Shown: positions 27,801-35,429 of the stretch, in pieces
How the letters are laid out: every line of letters begins with the position of its first letter
How positions within the stretch are numbered: the first letter of the stretch is position 1
From: Streptomyces brasiliensis
GTDB lineage: Bacteria > Actinomycetota > Actinomycetes > Streptomycetales > Streptomycetaceae
Reading direction: 5' to 3'
Length of the DNA: 64,000 nt
NCBI RefSeq assembly: GCF_014647875.1
Contig: NZ_BMQA01000001.1
Span: forward strand, 186,001 to 250,000
The notes under the pieces: generated by a model
What the model was told of the DNA's origin: nothing
The model's input: only the letters and a program-made list of their open reading frames with translations
Databases searched by the model: none
Translations under genes and position numbers: made by a program

Positions 27801-28098
27801 TCAGCCGGCAGGGCAGGGGATCGTCCTTCACGCCGGCGTGGTAGCCCGTCACCACGTCCTGCTCGCCGGACAGCGCGGCCAGCACCTTGGCGTGCGCGGC
27901 GAGCACAACGGCGCTGAGGGGCACCCGCAGCTCCCGCGCCAGAGCGTGCATCGCCCGTAGCACGTCGTCCGGTACGGCCGCCTCGTACTCGGCCACTCCC
28001 GCCGCCGGTTCCCGGACCCACCGCGGCACCGCGGTGAACCCGCCGGAGGCCAGCACACGACCCCAGAACTCCCGGTCCGCTTCCACACGCACTCCCAT
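24835..28098 (-). CDS. Single-module NRPS: partial condensation - adenylation - PCP - thioesterase
   Basis: A 1087-residue synthetase. Residues 1 to about 215 resemble only the C-terminal half of a condensation domain and lack the HHxxxDG active site. The adenylation domain (about 240-735) shows YIYFTSGSTGEPKG, NAYGLTET, YLAGDWGRW and LTANGKTDRKAL. The carrier domain has DHFFDSGGTSLTAVK (Ser about 787). The thioesterase (about 845-1087) has GHSSGAAL and GGHYFL. A manual reading of the ten specificity positions gives D-I-W-Q-S-T-A-D-D-K; the acidic 330/331 pair would suit a basic amino acid such as Dap. The ATG start lies 14 bp after the upstream gene; an in-frame extension into that gene was rejected. 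Confidence 0.88.
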   Translation of the reverse strand: MGVRVEADREFWGRVLASGGFTAVPRWVREPAAGVAEYEAAVPDDVLRAMHALARELRVPLSAVVLAAHAKVLAALSGEQDVVTGYHAGVKDDPLPCRLTVAGGSWRSLVSAVGAVEADLLAHRDFPVAELRRELRVAGPSYEVVFDPADTGGGLADDAVLGVGWSDEGGRPGLRVRYRKQVLDAGCAARIGGYHLAALRLMTADANAAHAGQSLLSADEVGEQLEGLAGPRRTLPRGRAHELFEERARAHPEAVAAVHGDRNWTYAQLNSHANQLARALLRRGLGREDVVAVVTERGLDWLAAVLAVFKAGGVYLPIEPHFPAGRVGTTLSRAGCKYVLTEPGSTDSLDAALAELPGVEKLLIPTAYAERHAPGDVGVEVAADQLAYIYFTSGSTGEPKGAMCEHIGMLNHLFAKIDDLGIAEGRVVAQTAPQCFDISLWQLLSALLVGGRTLLVEQDAITDVERFVDTLVRARAAVVQVVPSYLDVVVSYLERHRRELPDLRCVSVTGEALKRELVQRWFAVRPGTRLVNAYGLTETSDDTNHEIMDKVPERVLLGRPVNNVHVYVVDEQLALVPLGAPGLIAFSGVCVGRGYVNDRERTRESYREDPHRPGERLYLAGDWGRWHPGGKLEFLGRRDNQVKIRGFRIEIGEIENTLLRVPGVRDGAVVVAEGPGRGTHLIAFYTGERLTTDALREELGAALPAYMVPSAFHWRHGLPLTANGKTDRKALTALAEEQTAPGMRGDDTTQHDRAFTPTERKLAAAWAELLGVPEHRIGRGDHFFDSGGTSLTAVKLTIALDRAVSLKDITRHPVLADLASLLDGTAAQRPELLQPLSDTAVAAECALVCFPYAGGNAVNYRPMASALAGSGTTVHAVDLPGHDLAARTEPFAPLEQVVEQVVAEITARGLTRVMLWGHSSGAALAVETARRLTERGVDVPRVFLAAQLLGTAAERRAAITELTAHGDADIAARLTADGGYTELGELDGRHAEHIGAAYRHDCVCAHRYFADALDSPPAVKLAAPVTVVVAADDPNTAAHPERYRDWQLLAEHVDLHELADGGHYFLRTRPADAARVVLGAAAPLASP

Positions 28099-28112
28099 CG
28101 AATGGCCCTTCC

Positions 28113-30713
28113 TCAACGCACCGTCGTAGTCGAGCCGTTGACGGTGGACGTCACGGCCGCGGATGCCGGTCCCCGGTCGCCCGGGCGATCGGCGTCGGGC
28201 AGGTCCGTGGCGGGGTTGCCGCCCCACCGCGCGTTCGGGGGGACCTCCTCCCCCTTCATGAGGAAGGAGTCGGGCGCCAGGACGGCGCCGTCGCCGAGCG
28301 TCACGCCGTAATGCACATGAGCGGCGACGCCCAGCGTGCAGCGGGCGCCGAGCGTGATGGTGTCGGACTTGAACGTGCCGTCCTCCTGCGAGTGGCACTG
28401 GATCTTGCTGCCCACGTTGAGGGTGCACTCGTCGCCGATGGTGGCCAGCGTCCGCTCGGTCATGTAGCAGCCGTCGTCGAAGACCCTGCGGCCGATGCGC
28501 ACGCCCAGCAGCCGCCAGACCAGCGCCTTGAAGGGCGTTCCGTTGAAGACGTTCAGGTAGTGGTCCGGCACCTTCCACAGGCGCTCGTGCCACCAGAAGT
28601 ACGGGTCGTAGATGGAGCACAAGCGTGGCCGCAGCGCCCGGAACGACGCGATCAAGCGCTCCAGCAGGACGAAGTAGGCGGTGGTGAAGGCCAGCGTGAT
28701 GGCCAGGTAGCCCGCGATCACCACCTGTCCCAGCGTCCCGTACAGGTCGACGGTCGCGAGCCCGAACAACGTGAGCGCGAAGGTGTGCAGCCACCGCAGG
28801 AGCAGCCAGAGGACCATCGAGCGCAGGTTGTATCGGTTCTTCGCAGCGAGACTGCGGCGCAGCGCGTCCCCGGTCCTGAGGTCGTCGAACCGTGCGTCAC
28901 GCTCCACCGACCGCGGGATCTCGAAGCTGGGTGAGCCGAGAAGGCCGACGCCTTCACGGACCTCGCCGTCGAGCGGCACCATCACCTTCGTGGCCAGCAG
29001 GCAGTTGTCGCCCGTCCTGCCGCCCGCGGGATAGGCGATGTTGTTGCCGAGGAAGTTGTGCGAACCGATCGACGCCCGCGACACCCGGAAGGAGGTGCTG
29101 GAGTAGTCGGCGTTGATGACGGAGACTCCGTCGGCCACCATCGTTCCGCTGCCGACGGTGACCAGCAGGGGATTGTCCTGCTGCACCTCGGTACCGAAGT
29201 TCGACCCGGTCTGCTCGACCCGGGACAGGTCGTATCCGATGCCCCGGAGGTAGTGCACGATGTAGGAGCTGTCGCCGAAGAGCCAGGCGAAGAACTTGAT
29301 GTTCGTCATGCGCGCCGTCGCCAGGTGCACGGCGTAGTGGAATCCGTAGAGCGGGTACACCTTGTCCGGCTTGACGACCAGACTGAGCAGCCGGGGGACG
29401 GTGCACAGGAAGGCGAGCCCCAGGACGAGGAAGCCGAAGAACACGACCAGGGAGAGGGTCAGCGCGTCGGAGATCAGGTCCGATGGCCTGAGCACGGCCG
29501 CCTCCGGGTCGAGCCGGTTGCCGATCGCCGGTACCAGGGTGAACAGCATGTACACACCGCCGACGGCCAGCGGCAGGTACAGGAACAGGAGCTGGATCAG
29601 CGAGGCGAGCCCGAACCAGGCGCGGCGCACGGAGCCGCAGTCGGCCGGCGCGACGCGCACGTGGTCGACCTCCGTGGGCTGTGCCGGCGATCCGTGCCAG
29701 CGCTCACCGTCCGGGACCGCCTGGCCGCGGTGGAGGGCGGACGCGTGGCCGAGCTGTGCGCCGTCGCCCACCGAGGTGTCGATGTCCAGGACGGTCTTCT
29801 CGCCGATGAACACGTCCCGGCCGAGAGTGACCCGGCCGGTCTGGATACGTCCCGAGTGGGCCCGGTAGCCGAGGAAGAACGAGTCCTTCCGGATCACGCT
29901 GCCGGCGCCGATCGTGATCAGGTCGCTGCAGACAGGGACGGAGGGCGACAGGATCGTCACGCCCTTGCCGATGCGTACGCCGAGGGCGCGCAGGTACAGC
30001 ACGTACAGCGGATTACCGACGAGGAAGATCATCGGGTTGGCGTGGAGCAGCACCTTGACGAGCCAGAAGCGCAGATAGGTGAGGCCCCACAAGGGGAATT
30101 CACCGGGTTTCCACCGTCCGACCAGAATCCATTTGGCGGCGATCGGGAACAGGCAGAGGGCGAGGAACCCGCAGCCTCCGAACAGGACCGATCGCAGATA
30201 GGTGTCCAGCAGGCCGTTGCCGGTGGCGACCCATGCGTAGCCCCGGGCGCCGATGACGCCGGCGACGAAGGAGTAGCCCAGGAAGAACAGCAGCTGGACC
30301 ACGCCGGACAGGACGTAGTGAGCCCTCCTGACCGGCGTGGGCGGCGGCTCGGGCGGAGCGGCGGAGGCGCTCGGTGCGTGGCTCTCCGCCGTACCGGGGG
30401 CGGATGCGACTTCGACGAGGGCCGCCGCGAGGCTCTTGATGGTGGGGTGCCGGTAGATGTCCTTCATGGACGCCGACGGCAGGTCCTGCCGTTTCCTCAC
30501 CCGGGCGCAGAACTGCGCCATGACCAGGGAATTGGCACCGAGGTCGTCGAAGAAGTGGCTGTCGGCCGGGACACGTTCCAGGCATGCGACGTCCGCCAGT
30601 ACTTCGGCGAGTTTCCGCTCGGTGTCCGTGCTTGACGGGCCGGCGCTGCCGGGTACGGCGACCGCGGCTTCGTCCGGTCCGGAGACATGGATCTCGGCGG
30701 ACTGCTCCACCAT
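28113..30713 (-). CDS. Carrier domain plus Pls-type membrane/beta-helix terminal region (poly-amino-acid synthetase-like)
   Basis: An 866-residue protein starting with a peptidyl-carrier domain (DDLGANSLVMAQFCARV, Ser about 62). A membrane region alternates with three left-handed beta-helix (hexapeptide) blocks at about 235-345, 530-600 and 735-835; examples are RIGKGVTILSP, SRASIGSHNFLGNNIAYPAG and GARCTLGVAAHVHYGVTLGDG. PCP-TM-C1-TM-C2-TM-C3 is the layout of epsilon-poly-L-lysine synthetase (Pls) downstream of its A domain. There the three tandem domains make isopeptide bonds iteratively. Here no A domain is present; the next gene supplies one. The ATG has AGGAGG 7 bp upstream and is the first gene of the operon. 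Confidence 0.85.
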   Translation of the reverse strand: MVEQSAEIHVSGPDEAAVAVPGSAGPSSTDTERKLAEVLADVACLERVPADSHFFDDLGANSLVMAQFCARVRKRQDLPSASMKDIYRHPTIKSLAAALVEVASAPGTAESHAPSASAAPPEPPPTPVRRAHYVLSGVVQLLFFLGYSFVAGVIGARGYAWVATGNGLLDTYLRSVLFGGCGFLALCLFPIAAKWILVGRWKPGEFPLWGLTYLRFWLVKVLLHANPMIFLVGNPLYVLYLRALGVRIGKGVTILSPSVPVCSDLITIGAGSVIRKDSFFLGYRAHSGRIQTGRVTLGRDVFIGEKTVLDIDTSVGDGAQLGHASALHRGQAVPDGERWHGSPAQPTEVDHVRVAPADCGSVRRAWFGLASLIQLLFLYLPLAVGGVYMLFTLVPAIGNRLDPEAAVLRPSDLISDALTLSLVVFFGFLVLGLAFLCTVPRLLSLVVKPDKVYPLYGFHYAVHLATARMTNIKFFAWLFGDSSYIVHYLRGIGYDLSRVEQTGSNFGTEVQQDNPLLVTVGSGTMVADGVSVINADYSSTSFRVSRASIGSHNFLGNNIAYPAGGRTGDNCLLATKVMVPLDGEVREGVGLLGSPSFEIPRSVERDARFDDLRTGDALRRSLAAKNRYNLRSMVLWLLLRWLHTFALTLFGLATVDLYGTLGQVVIAGYLAITLAFTTAYFVLLERLIASFRALRPRLCSIYDPYFWWHERLWKVPDHYLNVFNGTPFKALVWRLLGVRIGRRVFDDGCYMTERTLATIGDECTLNVGSKIQCHSQEDGTFKSDTITLGARCTLGVAAHVHYGVTLGDGAVLAPDSFLMKGEEVPPNARWGGNPATDLPDADRPGDRGPASAAVTSTVNGSTTTVR

Positions 30714-31061
30714 TCGACCTCCTGGAAGACGCGGTGCTCATTCCTGATCATGAGCCGCGATCCTCAGTTTCGGTCGCTCTCCGCCGCCCTGCCACCGCTC
30801 GCCGCTCACGGAACGGAGCGGTGGACCCTGGCGGCCTTGTTCCGCTTGTTCTCCACGCTTTTGCGCGCCACGCCGAGGATCACCCATTCGGCGGTTCATG
30901 ACGGCGGTCCTCGTCTCGAGGAGGGCCGTGGTTCCACCGCGCAGGCGAGGCGGGTCCCGTGGAGCGCATCATGGTGGGGGCATGGGCCCGGGCACGGCTA
31001 CGCCCACGGGCCCGGGCACGACCACGCCTCCCAGCCACCGGCGTTCACCTGTGCCCCGGAA
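30714..31061. other. Intergenic region upstream of the Dap operon
   Basis: About 350 bp with no convincing gene on either strand. It should hold the promoter of the five-gene minus-strand operon and the 3' end of the broken lipoprotein gene. The only structure seen is two direct copies of GGGCCCGGGCACG near 30984 and 31009. These also contain self-complementary GGGCCC but form no clean terminator. Confidence 0.5.
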
Positions 31062-31720
31062 CTACTGCGTGGCCTTCTCCCCGGTGGGGCCCACCGCGAA
31101 CCACTTGCCGTCGACACCCTGGCCATTGAGGTCGCCCGCCCTGGCGTCGCCCGCGAAGCGGTAGACGGGGCGGCCGCCGACCGTGATCTGCACCTGGCCG
31201 TCCGCCCTGCGGATGGCGCCGACCGCCTTCGGGTTCACCGGCCAGGTACACGCTGCCGCCCTCATGGATCGTCACGGGCGGCAACTTCACCGCGCACGTC
31301 GCATCGCAGCCCGACCGGCCCGAGCCGGCCGTGTCGTCGTCGAAGCGGTACAGCGCGGCCTGGTTGATGTTGATCAGGTGGGGCGAGGACGGCGGCGCGG
31401 ACGTCACCGCCGACAGCTGCACCCAGTTCGGCGGGGTCTCCTGCACCGCCGTACCGACGACAGTGCCGCCGTTGCCGGTGAGACCGGCCTGCTGCGCGGT
31501 GGAGTCGACCACCTGCAGCGCCGAGTTGCCCGCGCCCTGGGCGGGCGCCGACGACGACGCGGCCGGCGTCGAGGCCGGAGCCGAGGAGGCGGCCGCCGAA
31601 CTGTCGCCGATCTGGATCGTCTTGCCGCAGGCGGCCAGGCTCGCCACACCGCACAGGACGAGCGCGGAGGCGAGGGCGGCACGGCGTGTGGGCCGGCGTG
31701 CGGTGGAGTCGTGGGGCAGC
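31062..31720 (-). pseudogene. COG4315/PF03640-type lipoprotein, frameshifted and without start codon
   Basis: Reading from about 31710 downward, a lipoprotein signal (RRAALASALVLCGVASLAAC) is followed by a Ser/Ala-rich linker and secreted repeats (ALYRFDDDTAGSGRSGCDAT, CAVKLPPVTIHEGGSVYLAG). The frame is then lost near 31247. The rest, VNPKAVGAIRRADGQVQITV and YRFAGDARAGDLNGQGVDGK, continues in another frame to 31062. The break fits loss of one GT from an expected GGTGTGAAC. No ATG or GTG lies just upstream of the signal sequence. Family members are cell-surface proteins of unknown function. Confidence 0.72.
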
Positions 31721-31802
31721 CGTCCGCCTCGATCAGCAGCTCGGTGTCCACGGCCGTATCGCCGCTCGCGGCCGCTCGTTCCGCCCGCACCCGGGGGACT
31801 TT

Positions 31803-32145
31803 GTGCGTACGCGTTTCGCCGTGCCGGAACCGGTCCGGGCATGGCGCGACGACACGGAACCGGCCCTGGGACCGCCCAAGCAGCAGGGCCTGCTCGCGCC
31901 GCTGCTGACCCAGGCGGGGCATCCGTGCTCCGTGCACGAGATCGTCGACGCGCTGTGGGGCCAGGACCCACCCGACAGCGCCGTCGACGTCGTCCAGCGG
32001 CACATAGGCGCGCTGCGCCGCCTGCTGGAACCCGACCTCCCGGCCCGGGGCCGGTCACGGTGGCTGGTGCGCGGCTCGGGCGGCTACCGGCTGGACGTGG
32101 AGACCGACGCTCTCGACCTGCTGCGCTTCCGGGACCTTGCATCAC
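31803..32145 (+). pseudogene. SARP/AfsR-family regulator, N-terminal fragment only
   Basis: A GTG-initiated frame encodes about 114 residues matching the winged-helix start of streptomycete SARP regulators: PVRAWRDDTEPALGPPKQQG, HPCSVHEIVDALWGQDPPDS, GALRRLLEPDLPARG and VRGSGGYRLDVETDALDLLR. Similarity ends abruptly near LLRFRDLA, and the remaining frame to 32294 looks random. The bacterial transcriptional-activation domain and everything after it are absent. It diverges from the broken lipoprotein. With only the DNA-binding part it is most likely a remnant. Confidence 0.7.
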
Positions 32146-32149
32146 CAAC

Positions 32150-32560
32150 GCGCCCCGGTCTCCGGGGCCTGAACTGCGGCACAGTTCCGCGCGCGAGCAC
32201 CGCGTCGCCGGACTTCGTGACGCGCGAGGACAACTCCCTATATGTTCCACAGTACTTCAGCGTTCATATCCACGCATGGCAGCCATGGGCATGAACACAT
32301 CGGACCCCGGAGACACAGGAAAGCACCCCATGCGCACGCGTTCCCGCACGCTGCCCGTCCCCCTGCTCACCGCAGCCGGCAGCTACGGCCTCCGTCCGAA
32401 CGGGGCGTCGTACCGGACGGTCAGCGGGCTGACCGTGACCGGCGGCCGGAAAGGCACGACGACTCCTGGATCGACGTGAAGGGCAACGACGGCCTCGTGG
32501 CGTACAACACGGGCGGCGCGGCCCGGCCGCGAAGGGGGACGGGCCGCACGCGTCCCGCGG
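32150..32560. other. Region of decayed sequence
   Basis: No intact gene is seen. A plausible start with CAGGAAAG upstream occurs at 32330 (MRTRSRTLPVPLLTAAGSY, a signal-like start) but stops after about 49 codons. In a different frame DDSWIDVKGNDGLVAYNTGG resembles a turn of a right-handed beta-helix protein such as a pectate lyase. These may be pieces of one frameshifted secreted enzyme; the assignment is weak. Confidence 0.3.
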
Positions 32561-32563
32561 GGC

Positions 32564-33400
32564 TCAGCCGATGTGGTAGCTGTCCCCGTAGACCTTCCAG
32601 TCCAACGGCGGGTTCAGGTCCAGGTTGCCGTTGCGCAGAAAGACGCGCTGTTCCGTGTCGACCCGGCTGGTGTCGCTGTGCGCCTCCTCCTGCTTCATGG
32701 CCCACGCGCGCGCGTCCAGGAAGGCGTTGAGGTACGTCGTCTCGTCGCCGCCCTGCGCCGGCAGCTTCGCCGAACGCAGCGCGCGCCTGCGGATGCTGGA
32801 GAAGCTGGTGGAGTCGCCGCCGTCGCCGTGCATGACGATGGCGTCGTAGTAGGTGAACTGGCCCAGCGCGCGCAGCCCGTCGGCCTTGCCCTGCGTGACG
32901 GCGGGGTTGAAGTAGACGCGGTCCCGTTCGTCGTTCTGGGCCTGCTGGAACGCGGTGTCCTGGGCGGCCCTGCGCCAGTCGCCGGGGAAGTTCGGGTCGA
33001 GCCCGTCGTGCGAGTCGGTGCCGTTGACGTCGCGCAGTGCCGGAAGGTACTCGGCGAGGACGTTGCCGGGCTTTCGGTCGGCGTACAGCTCGACGAGGTC
33101 GAGCATGTCGCCGGTGCCGGAGCAGAAGCCGATGATGCCGGCGGTGTAGCCGCGGCCGTCGCCGATGTCCTCGATGTACCTGTACTGGGCCTTCCAGTCG
33201 AGCGAGGAGTTCTCCGCGCTCGACACGAGCTTCATGGCGATCTCCTTCTTGGCCGGGTCGTCCAGACCGGGCCCGGCCGCCGGTGCCGCCGCGACGCGCT
33301 GGGCGCCGAGCAGGGCGGTGGCCGTGAGCCCGCCCATCAGGGCGAGGACGGTGCGGCGGGAGGTGCGGGTGGGGGTTGTCTGCTCACGGTGGAGAGGCAC
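32564..33400 (-). CDS. csnA: Secreted chitosanase, GH46
   Basis: A 278-residue chitosanase with a Tat-type signal (SRRTVLALMGG, cleavage after VAAA near residue 39). The catalytic acid Glu63 is in SSAENSSLDW and the base Asp81 in IEDIGDGRGYTAG, the same 18-residue spacing as in Kitasatospora N174 chitosanase. QQAQNDERDRVYF and RVDTEQRVFL are also conserved. It hydrolyses chitosan outside the cell. The GTG start is followed by a weak site (GGAG, -12). A perfect dyad 53-67 bp upstream matches the type of box used by the repressor CsnR. Confidence 0.95.
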   Translation of the reverse strand: MPLHREQTTPTRTSRRTVLALMGGLTATALLGAQRVAAAPAAGPGLDDPAKKEIAMKLVSSAENSSLDWKAQYRYIEDIGDGRGYTAGIIGFCSGTGDMLDLVELYADRKPGNVLAEYLPALRDVNGTDSHDGLDPNFPGDWRRAAQDTAFQQAQNDERDRVYFNPAVTQGKADGLRALGQFTYYDAIVMHGDGGDSTSFSSIRRRALRSAKLPAQGGDETTYLNAFLDARAWAMKQEEAHSDTSRVDTEQRVFLRNGNLDLNPPLDWKVYGDSYHIG

Positions 33401-33452
33401 GTCAGACGCTCCAAGGAAGTGTGGGGGGAGAGTTGGCCTGGACGCGAATCGT

Positions 33453-33467
33453 TAGGAAAGTTTCCTA
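33453..33467. promoter_or_regulatory. Chitosanase operator (CsnR-type box)
   Basis: TAGGAAA-G-TTTCCTA is a perfect 7-bp inverted repeat upstream of the chitosanase gene. ROK-family repressor CsnR is known to bind a palindrome of this kind at csnA in streptomycetes. The csnR gene is not in the window, so it would act in trans. Confidence 0.7.
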
Positions 33468-33619
33468 TCAGGTCGGGGTCGCCACCGGAACACGGGCTGC
33501 GCGAAGTTCGTAGGATCCGCCGAATGCGCTGCCGGCCGGCCCGGCTCGCCGCCCGCACACCGCGGGGCGACCATGGGGTACGCAAGCGGTCGGGGGGACC
33601 CAGGCAGTGGGAGACACCC

Positions 33620-35269
33620 GTGGCGGACACCCGGACAACCGACATACTGATCGCGGGCGCAGGCCCGGTCGGACTCAGTGCGGCCGCCGAGCTGTGCCGG
33701 CACGGGGTGCACTGCCGGCTGGTGGACCGGCTGCCGGCCCGCCTCCCGTATGCCAAGGCCGTCGGCATCCAGCCGCGCACCCTGGAGATCTGGGACCGCA
33801 TGGGCCTGGCCCGCGCGGTCCTGGAGACGGCCGTCCCGATACGCGGCCAGATCGTCTTCGTCAACGGCCGCGAGCGGGCGCGCATCGACCTGACGCTGCC
33901 GCCCGAGGTGCCGTACGGCTTCGCCGCGCTGCCACAGTACGAGACCGAGCGGCTCCTCGAGGAGTACGTCGCCGGCCTCGGCACGATCATCGAACGCGGC
34001 ACCGCACTGCTGTCGTTCACCCAGGACCCGGACGGAGTCACCGTCCGGCTGCGCACCGCCTCCGGGGCGGAGGAGGAGATACGCGTCGGCCATCTGATCG
34101 GCTGCGACGGAGCGCACAGCACCGTCCGCGAGGGGCTCGGCCTCACGTTCGAGGGCGGGGCGTTCACGGAGGAGTACATGCTGGCCGACGTCGAGGCCGA
34201 CTGGGATCTGCCGCACGGCTTCGGCGTACGGTCCAGCCACGTCGCCGACGACGGCTCCACGGACGACCTGCTGGTCTGCATCCCGCTGCCCGGCAGGGGC
34301 CGCTACCGCATGTCGATGCTGGTCCCGCCCGAGCTGTCCACGGCCGGGGCCGCCCGGGAACCCGGGCGCGGCGGCGAAGCGGCGCACGGTCCGGAGGGCG
34401 GCGACCGTACTCCGGAGCTGTCCCACATCCAGGCCGTCGTCGACCGGCTCTCGCCCCGCCCGGCCGTGGTCTCCGACCTGCGCTGGTCGTCGGTCTTCCG
34501 GATCAGCCACCGCATCGTCGACCGCTACGGCGACGGACGCGTCTTCGTCGCGGGCGACGCCGCCCACATCCATCCGCCGACCGGCGCGCAGAGCATGAAC
34601 ACGGGCATCCAGGACGCCTGCAACCTGGCCTGGAAACTGGCCCTCGTCGTCCGGGGCGAGGCAGGGTCCGAACTGCTCACCACGTACGACGCGGAACGCC
34701 GGCCGGCCGGCGAGGAGGTCGTCGGCCGGACGGTACGGCACGCCACGCACGGCGTCGAGACCGACCCCGACGACCCACGGACCGTGCTGCTCCGCGAGGC
34801 CCAACTCCTGGTCGGCTACCGGGACGGACCGCTCGCGGCCGGCTCGTACGGCCCGGCAGGCGCACCCCAGCCCGGCGACCGCGCACCGGACTGCGCCGGG
34901 CTCACCGTGCCGGTGGCGACGTACCCGCTACGCCTCCTCGACGTCCTGCGCGGCCGCACGGGACATGTGCTGCTCCTGTACGCGACCGACCTCGCCGACC
35001 TGACCGAGTCGGCCTGCACCACCGGCCTGCGAACAGTCGCCGTCCTCGCCCAGGAAACCGCACTGACGGCCCGCGACGCGCTGCCGGTGCCCGGATACCG
35101 GGACACCGCAGGGGAGTTCGCCCGCCTCTACCGTCCAGTCGGCTCGACCGGCTTCCTCGTACGCCCCGACGGACACCTGGCCGCCCGCTTTCCCCTCACC
35201 GACACCGCGGCGGCACTCGCCGACTGCCGCAAGGCCCTGTCCGCACCCGGAGATGCGGCGCTCGGCTGA
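33620..35269 (+). CDS. FAD-dependent aromatic hydroxylase (PheA/TfdB-type monooxygenase)
   Basis: A 549-residue group A flavoprotein monooxygenase. It has the Rossmann loop DILIAGAGPVGLSAAAELCR, the DG motif LIGCDGAHSTVRE and the second FAD motif VFVAGDAAHIHPPTGAQSMN. The C-terminal thioredoxin-like domain is typical of the phenol hydroxylase/tetracycline-tailoring group. The GTG start was chosen at VADTRTTDIL with GGGAG 7 bp before it; longer in-frame extensions lie antisense to the chitosanase. It faces the AraC gene. The substrate is unknown: aromatic catabolism, antibiotic inactivation or polyketide tailoring are all possible. Confidence 0.87.
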   Translation: MADTRTTDILIAGAGPVGLSAAAELCRHGVHCRLVDRLPARLPYAKAVGIQPRTLEIWDRMGLARAVLETAVPIRGQIVFVNGRERARIDLTLPPEVPYGFAALPQYETERLLEEYVAGLGTIIERGTALLSFTQDPDGVTVRLRTASGAEEEIRVGHLIGCDGAHSTVREGLGLTFEGGAFTEEYMLADVEADWDLPHGFGVRSSHVADDGSTDDLLVCIPLPGRGRYRMSMLVPPELSTAGAAREPGRGGEAAHGPEGGDRTPELSHIQAVVDRLSPRPAVVSDLRWSSVFRISHRIVDRYGDGRVFVAGDAAHIHPPTGAQSMNTGIQDACNLAWKLALVVRGEAGSELLTTYDAERRPAGEEVVGRTVRHATHGVETDPDDPRTVLLREAQLLVGYRDGPLAAGSYGPAGAPQPGDRAPDCAGLTVPVATYPLRLLDVLRGRTGHVLLLYATDLADLTESACTTGLRTVAVLAQETALTARDALPVPGYRDTAGEFARLYRPVGSTGFLVRPDGHLAARFPLTDTAAALADCRKALSAPGDAALG

Positions 35270-35429
35270 CCGCCAGGCACCCTCGGGATCCCGCTCCGAG
35301 GCCCGGGGATCGGCGGCCGAGCACAGGGTGAGCGGCGCGGCCGGCGTCTCACCCTCGCCCACGGTGTGGACGACACCGCGGTGACACAGTCCGAGCGCCC
35401 GCCCGCAGGTCCGCAGGGCCGCACCTTTT

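Noticed and set aside
30977..31036. GGGCCCGGGCACG direct repeats as a terminator or a His/Gly-rich small protein
   Set aside because: The copies are direct, not inverted around a loop, and no reading frame there has a start with a ribosome site.
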